25,565 nucleotides of DNA from Clostridiaceae bacterium (GCA_018378255.1 JAGZXV010000062.1:1-25565); one strand, 5' to 3'. Numbered from the stretch's first letter, positions 15,128 through 23,187 are shown. A program made the numbers and translations. Notes: generated from the letters alone by a model not told the origin.

Positions 15128-16849
15128 ATGAAGTTAAAAAGCCAGGAAACCCGGGCAATTGCGCCGGAGATGGACCCGCTCCGCATGGGAATGGGGTGGA
15201 AGGTAGAGGATTTGGAAAAACCACAGATTCTGGTGGAGAGCACATTTGGCGACAGCCATCCTGGAAGCGCCCATCTTCTGGAATTCGTAGAGGAAGCGGT
15301 TAAGGGAATTAATGAGCAGGGAGGCAAAGGGGCCAGATATTTTGCTACGGATATTTGCGACGGCATGTCCCAGGGACATGATGGGATCAATTATTCTTTG
15401 GCGTCCAGAGACACCATCTGTAATCTGATTGAAATCCATGCCAATGCCACTACCTTTGACGCCGGAGTTTTTGTGGCAAGCTGTGACAAGGCGGTTCCCG
15501 CCCATCTGATGGCCATCGGACGGCTGAACATCCCTTCTATCGTGGTGACGGGAGGCGTTATGGAAGCGGGGCCGGATCTGCTGACCTTGGAACAGATCGG
15601 CATGTACAGCGCCATGTGCCAGAGAGGTGAAATATCCGAAGAAAAGCTCACTTATTATAAACATCATGCATGTCCCTCCTGCGGAGCCTGTTCCTTTATG
15701 GGAACTGCATCCACCATGCAGGTTATGGCTGAATCCCTGGGTCTCATGCTGCCGGGCAGCGCCCTGATGCCTGCTACCTGCGCCGATTTAAAAGAGGTCG
15801 CTTACAAGGCGGGAAAACAGGCGGTTGAACTGGCAAGGAAAGGGATGAAAGCCGGTGACATCGTGACTATGAAGTCATTTGAAAATGCAATTATGGTTCA
15901 TGCGGCCATATCCGGTTCCTCCAATTCCCTGCTTCACATCCCGGCCATTGCCCATGAGTTCGGGTTTGAACTGGATGCGGATACATTTGACAGAATGCAC
16001 AGGGGTGCCCATTACCTGTTAGATATCAGACCAGCCGGAAAATGGCCGGCAGAATACTTCTACTACGCAGGCGGCGTTCCCAGAATTATGGAAGAGATCA
16101 AGAGCATGCTGCATCTGGATGTTATGACCGTAACGGGCAAAACTCTGGGCGAGAATCTGGAAGACTTAAAAAAGAACGGTTTCTATGAAAAATGTGACGC
16201 TTATCTGGAAAAGGTGGGAAGGAAACGCACGGATATTATCCGCACCTTTGACGATCCCATCGGCACGGACGGCACGATTGCCATATTGAGAGGCAACCTG
16301 GCTCCGGAAGGTGCGGAAGTAAAGCATACGGCGGCTCCCAAAGAAATGCACACGGCCATATTAAAGGCAAGGCCGTTTGACTGCGAGGAAGACGCAATCG
16401 AAGCTGTCATCAGTAAGAAAATCAAACCCGGAGATGCGGTACTCATCCGCTATGAAGGCCCGAAAGGAAGCGGCATGCCGGAGATGTTCTACACAACCGA
16501 GGCGATTTCCTCCGATGAAGAACTGGCAAAAACAATTGCCCTGATTACAGACGGTCGTTTTTCAGGCGCGTCCAAAGGACCTGCCATCGGCCATGTATCG
16601 CCAGAGGCCGCCGACGGAGGCCCAATCGCACTTGTAGAGGAGAACGACCTGATTGAGATCAACATCCCGAAACGGATCCTCAGAATTATAGGCATTGACG
16701 GAGTGGAGAAAACCCCGGAAGAAATCGATGCGGTTCTGGCTGAGAGAAGGAAAGCATGGTCTCCTAAGCCGAGAAAATATACTTCAGGGGTGCTTAAAAT
16801 TTTCTCTGAACATGCGGTGTCACCGATGAAGGGCGGATATATGGAGTAG
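15128..16849 (+). CDS. IlvD/Edd-family dehydratase, 573 aa
   Basis: Motifs follow IlvD/Edd: ICDGMSQGHDGINYSL near 76-90, ASCDKAVP with C119, HACPSCGACSFMGTAS with C182/C185/C188, and ITDGRFSGASKGPAIGHVSPEA near the C-terminus. These enzymes dehydrate dihydroxy acids or sugar acids with an iron-sulfur cluster and Mg2+. The first cluster Cys of the [2Fe-2S] sugar-acid dehydratases (in PCN/H) is absent; the segment reads GDSHPGSAHL, like FVPGHVHL in E. coli IlvD, so an oxygen-labile [4Fe-4S] type is expected. I start at 15128 (MKLKSQETR, GGAGG 5 nt upstream); upstream in-frame ATGs at 15026 and 15116 lack ribosome sites, and 15026 falls inside the palindrome. No ilvB/N/C genes are adjacent and a FadR-type regulator precedes it, which favours sugar-acid catabolism over valine/isoleucine synthesis, but specificity is not proven. 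Confidence 0.92.
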   Translation: MKLKSQETRAIAPEMDPLRMGMGWKVEDLEKPQILVESTFGDSHPGSAHLLEFVEEAVKGINEQGGKGARYFATDICDGMSQGHDGINYSLASRDTICNLIEIHANATTFDAGVFVASCDKAVPAHLMAIGRLNIPSIVVTGGVMEAGPDLLTLEQIGMYSAMCQRGEISEEKLTYYKHHACPSCGACSFMGTASTMQVMAESLGLMLPGSALMPATCADLKEVAYKAGKQAVELARKGMKAGDIVTMKSFENAIMVHAAISGSSNSLLHIPAIAHEFGFELDADTFDRMHRGAHYLLDIRPAGKWPAEYFYYAGGVPRIMEEIKSMLHLDVMTVTGKTLGENLEDLKKNGFYEKCDAYLEKVGRKRTDIIRTFDDPIGTDGTIAILRGNLAPEGAEVKHTAAPKEMHTAILKARPFDCEEDAIEAVISKKIKPGDAVLIRYEGPKGSGMPEMFYTTEAISSDEELAKTIALITDGRFSGASKGPAIGHVSPEAADGGPIALVEENDLIEINIPKRILRIIGIDGVEKTPEEIDAVLAERRKAWSPKPRKYTSGVLKIFSEHAVSPMKGGYME

Positions 16850-16853
16850 GGAT

Positions 16854-16920
16854 TTAAAGTAAAGGGCGATTAAAGTAAAGGGTGAAGGCATTTTCGAAAA
16901 TGCCTTCGCCCTTTACTTTA
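16854..16920. terminator. Bidirectional terminator between dehydratase and ABC operon
   Basis: Arms 16871-16894 and 16897-16920 pair over 24 bp with one G-U, closing at TTTTCGAAAA; A/T runs at both ends give U-rich tails on either strand. It contains the stop codon of the minus-strand lipoprotein gene (16918-16920). The outer arm sequence TTAAAGTAAAGGG is present twice (16854-16866 and 16870-16882, period 16), so an alternative stem with the first copy is possible. Confidence 0.8.
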
Positions 16921-18273
16921 CTTTCCCCCATTCACCTCATCCAACGCCGCCTGCGCCGTTTTTGCCGCCTCCTTCAGCGCCGCGTCCGCAGGGACATTTT
17001 CTATCTCCACCTGATCGGCTGCGATTGACAGGGCGTCAAAGATTTTGCCGCCTGTGGGATCGATGGGATCAGGAGAAGCGTGCATGGACTGGTTAAAGGG
17101 GATGAGAGCCTGAGGGTTTTCTTCCGTATACGCTTTATAGTCGGGATCATCCAAAGTGGATTTTCGAACCGGGATATACCCGGTGGCCATGGACCATTTG
17201 GCCTGCTGGGTGTTTTCTGTGAAATACTTCATGAATTCATAAGCACCGTCTTTTGTCCGGTCCTTCCCTGTTTCTACCATGACTAACTGCAGGACTCTGG
17301 CTACCGGCGCGGCTTCGTGATCCCCGAAGCCGGGCTGCTCCATGGCGCCCACGATTGAAAAGTCCAGATCAGCCTGGTCGCCGGAGGATCCGGTATAACC
17401 TCCCGCCTTGTCCTGAAGCACGTCGTCCATGGTAGCGTACCAGTATTCCCAGCCCTGACCGCCGTAGTGGATGGCCATGGACTTATCGTCATGGATCCAT
17501 TTTCGTGCGGATTCCCAGGCATCCACCCATGGCTCTGAATCTATGAGGACGGTGGTGTTGTCACTGCTTATCATGGCCCCGCCGTTGCTGAGCGCCATAT
17601 CGATCAGATTATCCGCCCCCCACATGGGTTCCCAGCCATAGGCGCTGCCGCCGGTTTTCCTGTAAATGTTGCCGGAGGCTTCTGCCAGATCCTGCCAGGT
17701 TTTGATGGCATCCGGTTCAATCCCGCATTGTTCAAAAATGCCCCTGTTATAGTACATTACCTGAGTGGTGCCATAAGCGGGAATGGCGAACAGCGTGCCG
17801 TTCTCCTGAATGCATTGGTTATAAAATACGGGAATCAGCCCGCTGCTGTCAAAAGAAGGATCTTGTTCTATATAGATATCCATAGGCACCAGCAGATTTT
17901 TCGCCATAAGGCTCCGGGATTTATCCGAATCCAAAAGAGCCACGTCAGGCGCATTTTTTCCGGCAATCCCTGCCTGAAGCTTGGTGTAGGTTTCGTCGTA
18001 GTCTGCCTGCTGTATGCCGGTCACCTGATATTGATCCTGGGACTGGTTGTAGCCCTGGATGATTTCTTCCATCACTCCGGCCGCAGTTTTCCCTCCGGAG
18101 TACCAGAACGTGACCTGTACCCTTCCGCCGGCTGTTACATCCTTTGGCTGGCCGGCTGACCCGCAGCCGGTGAGGAGCAGGGAAAACAGAGATGCTGTTA
18201 AAGCGGCTGTACGGAAATTTTTGGTGAAGCTTTTTTGAGAGATTTTCCTCTTTGTCAATGTTTTACGGTTCAT
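16918..18273 (-). CDS. Sugar ABC transporter substrate-binding lipoprotein, 451 aa
   Basis: A lipoprotein signal ends in LLLTGC with lipidated C37 after an unusually long basic lead (about 22 residues). The mature part is a family-1 extracellular solute-binding protein: VTFWYSGGKTAAGVMEEIIQGYN at the first lobe, VALLDSD, LFAIPAYGTTQVMYYNRGIF and the C-terminal AYEFMKYFTENTQQAKWSMATGYIPVR pattern typical of UgpB/MalE-like proteins. It captures a sugar, oligosaccharide or glycerophosphodiester outside the membrane for the two permeases encoded upstream. UgpB-like features are suggestive only. GGAGG precedes the ATG by about 7 nt. It is last in the operon, 38 bp after the MalG-like gene, and ends in a bidirectional terminator. 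Confidence 0.94.
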   Translation of the reverse strand: MNRKTLTKRKISQKSFTKNFRTAALTASLFSLLLTGCGSAGQPKDVTAGGRVQVTFWYSGGKTAAGVMEEIIQGYNQSQDQYQVTGIQQADYDETYTKLQAGIAGKNAPDVALLDSDKSRSLMAKNLLVPMDIYIEQDPSFDSSGLIPVFYNQCIQENGTLFAIPAYGTTQVMYYNRGIFEQCGIEPDAIKTWQDLAEASGNIYRKTGGSAYGWEPMWGADNLIDMALSNGGAMISSDNTTVLIDSEPWVDAWESARKWIHDDKSMAIHYGGQGWEYWYATMDDVLQDKAGGYTGSSGDQADLDFSIVGAMEQPGFGDHEAAPVARVLQLVMVETGKDRTKDGAYEFMKYFTENTQQAKWSMATGYIPVRKSTLDDPDYKAYTEENPQALIPFNQSMHASPDPIDPTGGKIFDALSIAADQVEIENVPADAALKEAAKTAQAALDEVNGGK

Positions 18274-18311
18274 TTAATTTCCTCCTTGCAGATGATAATT
18301 TTTATAGGAAA

Positions 18312-19169
18312 TTATCCTTTGCATCCCAAATCTGTAATGCCCTCTACAATCCATTTCCAGGATGCCGCAAACAGCAGCAGCAAAGGGACTACCACAACGC
18401 TCCCGGCAGCCATCACAAGTGACCATTCGGTTCCATACGCCCCTCCTTCATAGAGAAATCGTCTCAGACCCTGGGATACCAGGCTTAATTTTGGTGTATC
18501 CGTTATAAGGGAAGGCCACATATAGCTGTTGTAAGTATTGATAAAGGACAGCAGGATAAAAGTTATAAATGAAGAGCGGGCCATCGGAACTACAATTTTT
18601 ATGAGTATGGAAAAATGGCCCGCGCCGTCCACTCTGGCCGCTTCCATGGTTTCAGCCGGAACAGCCTTAAATGCCTGGCGGAGCAGGAAAATACCGAATA
18701 CGCTGACCCCGTTAGAGAGAATCAGCCCACCGTAGCTGTCCAGCAGTCCCATACGGGAAAGTATGATATAACAGGGAATATAGGTGACGGCTGTGGGCAC
18801 CATATAAGTGAACAGCACTAGCCTAAACAATATTTCCCTGCACCTGATCTTCATGAAAGTGACTGCATACGAGAAAAGAGAACAGCAGGCCACCTGGATC
18901 AAGACCACGCAGACTGCCACAAAAAGGCTGTTTGCAAGATAGCGTGGAATGGGGGAACTGCCCAGTACGGTCATATAATTTTCATACCTGGGTACCGCTG
19001 GCCAGAAACTGTGAAGGGACATCACTTCTTCTTTTGTTTTAAAAGAGCTGACAGCCATCCACAAAAATGGAAATATAGTGAAACAGCAGGCCGGTCCCAA
19101 TATGAGATGGGCGGCCAGACGGCCCGGATTATGCCTTTTTCCAGCAGCCCGGATTCTTTTATTGTTCAT
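18312..19169 (-). CDS. Sugar ABC transporter permease, MalG/UgpE type, 285 aa
   Basis: About six hydrophobic segments; the first follows a basic cytoplasmic start (MNNKRIRAAGKRH). The EAA loop that contacts the ATPase reads ETMEAARVDGAGHFSILIKI, then VVPMA, at about 190-215. The pattern ILFRLVLFTYMVPTAVTYIP (near 110-130) and the FxxFLxRQ-like FLLRQAFKAVP are typical of the CUT1 MalG subunit. It overlaps the MalF-like gene by 11 bp, and GGAAGGG lies before the ATG. No ATPase gene is present; Firmicutes commonly use a shared MsmX/UgpC-type ATPase encoded elsewhere, which is probably the case here. Confidence 0.95.
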   Translation of the reverse strand: MNNKRIRAAGKRHNPGRLAAHLILGPACCFTIFPFLWMAVSSFKTKEEVMSLHSFWPAVPRYENYMTVLGSSPIPRYLANSLFVAVCVVLIQVACCSLFSYAVTFMKIRCREILFRLVLFTYMVPTAVTYIPCYIILSRMGLLDSYGGLILSNGVSVFGIFLLRQAFKAVPAETMEAARVDGAGHFSILIKIVVPMARSSFITFILLSFINTYNSYMWPSLITDTPKLSLVSQGLRRFLYEGGAYGTEWSLVMAAGSVVVVPLLLLFAASWKWIVEGITDLGCKG

Positions 19170-20055
19170 CAGACTGCCCTTCCTTTCGGTTTATGTAAGT
19201 CTGCAAGATAGCGAGCGACATTCCTATAGCCATGAGGACGACGACAGCCGCTGCCGCTTTTCCCATGTTAAACTGTTCAAATCCCAACTGATAATAGAGA
19301 TATAACAGAGTTCGGGTGCTGCCGGAGGGCCCTCCCTGGGTCAAAATCTGGATCTGGTCGTAAGCTCTCAGGGAATCAGCCGCCGTCACAAGGCCCACCA
19401 GCAGGACGGCAGGGCGCAGCAGAGGCAGGGTAATATAGTAGAAACGCCGGAAACTGTCCGCTCCGTCCATGGATGCCGCCTCGTATAGCCCTTCCGGGAT
19501 TCTGGACAGCGCTCCTGTGAATAAAAGCATGACGTAACCCAGGTTTTTCCAGACGGTTACCAAGGCGACGCTGGCAAGGGCTGTTTGGGAACTGTGAAGC
19601 CAGGGAAGACCTTCCATCCCAAGCCGGTTTAAGAGATAATTGGCCAATCCACTGTCCGGTTCAAAAATCCAGGTCCACACGATGGATACGGCCACAGCCG
19701 GTGTGATCCAGGGCGAGAACAAAATGAGGGAATAGATGGTGTGTCTGCCTGCCGACCACAAAACCAGAGCCAGCAAAAGCCCCAGGCCCATTGCCGGGAT
19801 CACCGTTTCCAGGGCGAATAATAACGTATGGGACAAGGCGCTCCGAAAGCTGTCGTCCCTGAAAAGAGAACTGTAATTTTTCAGACCGGTGATGTGAAAA
19901 TCCGAAGTCATATAATCCCAGTCCGTGAAGCTGATCCCTATGGAAGCCCCTATGGGAATCAGCCAGAAGAGGGTGAGAAAGACCAGGGCAGGCAGTATAA
20001 AGGCGGCAAAAACCAGACCGTCTTTTAGAGCTTTGGTACAATGGATGTGGGACAT
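19159..20055 (-). CDS. Sugar ABC transporter permease, MalF/UgpA type, 298 aa
   Basis: About six hydrophobic segments with the CUT1 opening FILPALVFLTLFWLIPIGAS then SFTDWD, followed by GLKNYSSLFRDD. The EAA loop reads EGLYEAASMDGADSFRRFYY then ITLPLLRP at about 185-215, and the end LTQGGPSGSTRTLLYLYYQL matches the MalF/UgpA C-terminal helix. It is the first gene of the three-gene importer operon. AAGGAGG lies about 9 nt before the ATG. It should form the membrane channel with the MalG-like subunit, and substrate specificity would come mainly from the lipoprotein. Confidence 0.95.
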   Translation of the reverse strand: MSHIHCTKALKDGLVFAAFILPALVFLTLFWLIPIGASIGISFTDWDYMTSDFHITGLKNYSSLFRDDSFRSALSHTLLFALETVIPAMGLGLLLALVLWSAGRHTIYSLILFSPWITPAVAVSIVWTWIFEPDSGLANYLLNRLGMEGLPWLHSSQTALASVALVTVWKNLGYVMLLFTGALSRIPEGLYEAASMDGADSFRRFYYITLPLLRPAVLLVGLVTAADSLRAYDQIQILTQGGPSGSTRTLLYLYYQLGFEQFNMGKAAAAVVVLMAIGMSLAILQTYINRKEGQSDEQ

Positions 20056-20086
20056 AGTGAAAGTCCTCCTTAATCAAATGACATAG

Positions 20087-20200
20087 TGTTCATAAAAACA
20101 AATAATTTGCATAAAATGAACAAGAAAGACAATATCATTAATTCCATATACTGTCAATAAAAATGTTCAAAATATATTTAATAACTAATAAAATGAACAA
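20087..20200 (-). promoter_or_regulatory. Sugar ABC operon promoter bracketed by paired inverted repeats
   Basis: On the minus strand TTGACA (20152-20157) and TATTGT (20129-20134) are 17 bp apart, starting transcription near 20122. TGTTCA (20087-20092) and TGAACA (20117-20122) are 24 bp apart; TGTTCA (20164-20169) and TGAACA (20194-20199) are again exactly 24 bp apart. The 13-mer ATAAAATGAACAA is identical at 20111-20123 and 20188-20200. One pair covers the start point and leader, the other lies 6 bp upstream of the -35, an arrangement suited to looping or cooperative repression or activation. The regulator is not in the window. Confidence 0.65.
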
Positions 20201-20327
20201 TACCCTATAGATATGAATGCAAAAACAGATTCTTCTGCAAAAGAAAACAACGGAGTGGCCTGTCGTGGAGTTTTTGCCTGGAAGCAGGAAAATGAAGGCA
20301 TTTTGCATAGGAAATATAAGGAAAGAC

Positions 20328-20380
20328 TGACAAAATATTGTCATTCCTCTGTTGCAAGAATGCATAAAATCATGTACAAT
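20328..20380 (+). promoter_or_regulatory. gpmI promoter with upstream palindrome
   Basis: TTGCAA (20352-20357) and TACAAT (20375-20380, five of six) are 17 bp apart. The palindrome TGACAA-AATA-TTGTCA (20328-20343) ends 8 bp before the -35 and may be an activator site. The leader of about 87 nt shows no clear structure. Confidence 0.55.
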
Positions 20381-20473
20381 ATAGTATTGTTAGAATTAGT
20401 ATGCTTAAAAATTAAAATAAACAAGCGGGTGAAGTTATTGCATCCTGCGCAAAAAAGATGAAGGAGAATAAAA

Positions 20474-22012
20474 ATGAGTAAAAAGCCTGTAGTTTTAATG
20501 ATACTGGATGGATACGGATTAAACGATAACTGTGATGCCAATGCGGTCTGCGAAGGCAGGACGCCGGTTATGGACCAGTTGATGAGCCAGTGTCCATTCG
20601 TTAAGGGCAATGCAAGCGGCATGGCGGTAGGGCTTCCTGAGGGACAGATGGGAAATTCGGAAGTGGGCCATTTGAACATGGGCGCAGGCCGCATCGTATA
20701 TCAGGAACTGACCAGAATTACAAAATCAATTGCAGACGGTGATTTCTTTGAAGTTCCGGCCTTTTTACAGGCCGTTGAAAACTGCAAAAAGAACGGCAGC
20801 GCTCTTCATTTATTCGGATTGGTTTCAGACGGCGGAGTTCACAGCCACAATACGCATATCTATGGTCTCCTGGAGCTGGCTAAGAGAAACGGACTTGAGA
20901 AAGTATTCGTCCACTGTTTCCTGGATGGCCGTGACACACCTCCTGCTTCAGGAAAAGAGTTTGTGGCCGCTCTGGAAGATGAGATGAAGAAGATCGGTGT
21001 GGGAAAAGTGGCATCTGTTATGGGCCGTTATTACGCGATGGACCGTGACAACCGCTGGGATCGTGTGGAACTGGCTTATAATGCCCTCACAAAAGGGCAG
21101 GGCAATACCGCGGACAGCGCGACTGGAGGAATCCAGGCATCTTATGACGATGATAAAAACGATGAATTCGTAGTTCCGTTTGTAGTCACCGAGAACGGCA
21201 GACCTGTTGCTACGATTCAGGATCATGATTCCGTAATATTCTATAACTTCCGTCCTGACCGCGCAAGAGAGATTACCAGAGCGTTCTGTGACGATGATTT
21301 TGCCGGTTTTGCAAGAGAAAAACGCCTTGATCTGACTTATGTCTGCTTTACCGATTATGATGAAACCATTCAGAATAAGCTGGTGGCTTTCCATAAAGAG
21401 AGCATTACTAATACATTTGGAGAGTTCCTGGCAGCCCATGGTAAAACCCAGGCCAGAATTGCCGAGACAGAGAAATATGCCCATGTGACCTTCTTCTTTA
21501 ACGGAGGAGTGGAAGAACCTAATAAAGGAGAGGACAGAATCCTGGTTAAATCACCCAAGGTGGCAACTTATGACTTACAGCCGGAGATGAGCGCGCCTGA
21601 AGTCTGCGACAAGCTGGTGGAGGCCATTAAGTCCGACAAATACGATGTGATCATCATTAACTTTGCAAATCCAGACATGGTAGGGCATACAGGCGTGGAA
21701 GCAGCAGCTATTAAGGCAATTGAGACGGTTGACAACTGTGTGGGAAGAACTGTGGAAGCAATTAAGGAAGTGGATGGAGTGATGTTCATCTGTGCCGACC
21801 ACGGCAATGCAGAGCAGTTGGTGGATTACGTGACGGGAGAACCATTTACCGCTCATACCACAAATCCGGTGCCATTTATTCTTGTTAATGCAGATCCTTC
21901 TTATAAATTAAGAGAGGGCGGCTGTCTGGCTGATATCGCGCCTACGCTGATTGAGCTGTTGGGTATGGAACAGCCTAAGGAGATGACAGGAAAATCTTTG
22001 CTGGTTAAATAG
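20474..22012 (+). CDS. gpmI: 2,3-bisphosphoglycerate-independent phosphoglycerate mutase, 512 aa
   Basis: This enzyme interconverts 3- and 2-phosphoglycerate in glycolysis, using two Mn2+ and a phosphoserine. Diagnostic residues are present: D12 in MILDGYGLND, nucleophile S62 in MGNSEVGHLNMGAGR, the His in GGVHSHNTHIYG, Arg in DGRDTPP, the Arg pair in NFRPDRAREI, the metal ligands in NFANPDMVGHTG and the Asp/His in ADHGNAEQ. The length is usual (510-515). AAGGAG lies 7 nt before the ATG. It is monocistronic here, with its own promoter and a strong terminator, rather than in the common gap-pgk-tpi-gpm cluster. Assignment is secure. Confidence 0.98.
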   Translation: MSKKPVVLMILDGYGLNDNCDANAVCEGRTPVMDQLMSQCPFVKGNASGMAVGLPEGQMGNSEVGHLNMGAGRIVYQELTRITKSIADGDFFEVPAFLQAVENCKKNGSALHLFGLVSDGGVHSHNTHIYGLLELAKRNGLEKVFVHCFLDGRDTPPASGKEFVAALEDEMKKIGVGKVASVMGRYYAMDRDNRWDRVELAYNALTKGQGNTADSATGGIQASYDDDKNDEFVVPFVVTENGRPVATIQDHDSVIFYNFRPDRAREITRAFCDDDFAGFAREKRLDLTYVCFTDYDETIQNKLVAFHKESITNTFGEFLAAHGKTQARIAETEKYAHVTFFFNGGVEEPNKGEDRILVKSPKVATYDLQPEMSAPEVCDKLVEAIKSDKYDVIIINFANPDMVGHTGVEAAAIKAIETVDNCVGRTVEAIKEVDGVMFICADHGNAEQLVDYVTGEPFTAHTTNPVPFILVNADPSYKLREGGCLADIAPTLIELLGMEQPKEMTGKSLLVK

Positions 22013-22090
22013 AGAATAAAATAAAAATATAAATTGAGTATAAAAATAGGGCGTGTCGTAGCGACAAATATACTGTCATAAATTTTTATT

Positions 22091-22117
22091 GGCCTGGGTT
22101 AATTCCCAGGCCTTTTT
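22091..22117 (+). terminator. Intrinsic terminator of gpmI
   Basis: GGCCTGGG (22091-22098), loop TTAATT, CCCAGGCC (22105-22112) and TTTTT: a textbook rho-independent terminator 79 bp after the stop. A small TGTCG/CGACA hairpin lies before it at 22054-22066. Confidence 0.92.
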
Positions 22118-22383
22118 GAGTGGAGTGGAAATTTTATGAATAAAACGGCAGCCTGTTTAATGTAGTATTGGGAGGAGCCCCCGTACTTTACATCACCCAT
22201 GAGGCATGATGTGGTGGGGAAGTAAACCATGAAAGGCTAAAACGAGGAAATGAATGATGATGGGGGACGGGGCGCACTATTTTATAGATTCGGTCAGAAA
22301 ATAGAATTGGAGTACACTATACAACTAAACAATAATGATCTATAATGACATTAACAAAGTATTTAATTCGGAGGGGGTTGCTT
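22118..22383 (+). other. Unassigned spacer with GC-rich, partly self-complementary stretch
   Basis: No gene is evident. Between about 22170 and 22280 the sequence is purine- and G-rich with short complementary elements (GGG/CCC around AGGAG, TTTAC/GTAAA, CATCA/TGATG around CATGAGGCATG). It might be a structured RNA or a decayed element. No promoter for the next gene is convincing, though the sequence before 22345 is AT-rich. Confidence 0.3.
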
Positions 22384-23001
22384 ATGGCTAATAAATGTTG
22401 TTTATGCTCTAAAGATATACCTTTTTATGCTACAGATTATGCGTTGTCGGAAGAATTATATAAAAAGAGGGTATGTGACGAGTGCCTTAGAGTTTTAGAT
22501 ACCGTAAGGAAGGCATCTGAACCTGGCAATGGAGATGCTTACTATGCCGCTAGAAAGAAATTGGAAGGAAGACTTGACAAGATAACAGATCAAGAAGTTG
22601 TGAGATTTTGTAAGGACCTTTTATTGGTGGGGAATGATTATTTTAGCAAGGTTGAAGAGCAAAAAAAGAGAATTCAAAACCATCTGCAAACCACAGGATT
22701 CAACTTTGAAGGGTTTAGAATTACGAAGTATAATGGTATTGTTAATGGTGAGGCGGTGTTAGGCGCAGGGATTCTATCTGATCCAAATATGAAATTTTTA
22801 GAGTTGTTTAAGGCTGAACCAGAGGTTTTCTCGGAAAAAATTACTGAAGCAAGAGAAGCAGCAATTATAAAATTAATAGAGGAATCTATTAAAAAAGGTG
22901 GAAATGCAGTAATAGGGATAAAATTTGATTATATTGCGTTTTCAAATAACATAATAGGAGTAGTTGCAAGTGCTACATCAGTTATAGTAGAAGCTGATTA
23001 G
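22384..23001 (+). CDS. Zinc-ribbon/YbjQ (DUF74) fusion protein, 205 aa
   Basis: The N-terminus carries a Cys4 zinc-ribbon-like motif (C5-x2-C8 and C31-x2-C34, DUF4428-like). A lysine/glutamate-rich helical linker (about 45-105) follows, then a YbjQ/DUF74 domain (about 110-203): ITKYNGIVNGEAVLGAGIL, the helix SEKITEAREAAIIKLIEESI and GNAVIGIKFDYIAF ending in SATSVIVE. YbjQ proteins are small pentamer-forming proteins of uncertain function, once called heavy-metal binding. I chose the ATG at 22384 (MANKCC) because GGAGGGGG lies just before it; the ATG at 22345 has no ribosome site. The coding sequence is visibly more AT-rich than both neighbours, suggesting acquisition by transfer. It is cytoplasmic, with no signal or membrane segment. 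Confidence 0.85.
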   Translation: MANKCCLCSKDIPFYATDYALSEELYKKRVCDECLRVLDTVRKASEPGNGDAYYAARKKLEGRLDKITDQEVVRFCKDLLLVGNDYFSKVEEQKKRIQNHLQTTGFNFEGFRITKYNGIVNGEAVLGAGILSDPNMKFLELFKAEPEVFSEKITEAREAAIIKLIEESIKKGGNAVIGIKFDYIAFSNNIIGVVASATSVIVEAD

Positions 23002-23014
23002 AGGGAGCTTTTTG

Positions 23015-23068
23015 TTTTGCATTTAAGAGCGGGGGCCCTGACTGGAGCTGACGCTCTTTTGCATTTAA
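23015..23068 (+). terminator. Hairpin flanked by 12-bp direct repeats after the YbjQ gene
   Basis: AAGAGCG (23025-23031) pairs with CGCTCTT (23052-23058) around a 20-nt GC-rich loop, and TTTTGCATTT follows, so it could terminate transcription. TTTTGCATTTAA occurs at 23015-23026 and again at 23057-23068, one copy on either side of the stem, 42 bp apart. Confidence 0.5.
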
Positions 23069-23187
23069 TACTTTGTTTTTGACCTAATAATGTATTTTAT
23101 AAGTAATAACAAAAAATCCCGGAATACTGCATAAATGCGTTATTAATCTTAACAAAACTTTAATACGGGAATATAACCCTCATCAGT

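Noticed and set aside
15134..15667. 177-codon minus-strand frame inside the dehydratase gene
   Set aside because: Shadow of a well-supported coding sequence; no start signal or recognisable domain.
17728..18159. 143-codon plus-strand frame antisense to the lipoprotein gene
   Set aside because: The opposite strand encodes a clear solute-binding protein; this frame has no ribosome site.
20213..20461. Open frame of 82 codons on the plus strand before gpmI
   Set aside because: It runs through the predicted gpmI promoter and palindrome, has no ribosome site and no domain-like pattern.
20948..21484. 178-codon minus-strand frame inside gpmI
   Set aside because: Antisense to a certain gene; Cys/His-rich low-quality translation with no Shine-Dalgarno.
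21667..21674. Another AAATCCAG, as in the two attenuator loops
   Set aside because: It lies in the NFANPDM codons of gpmI with no hairpin around it; chance occurrence.
23118..23170. TCCCG/CGGGA complementary pair before the DUF1538 gene
   Set aside because: Only 5 bp with a long loop; not distinguishable from chance.
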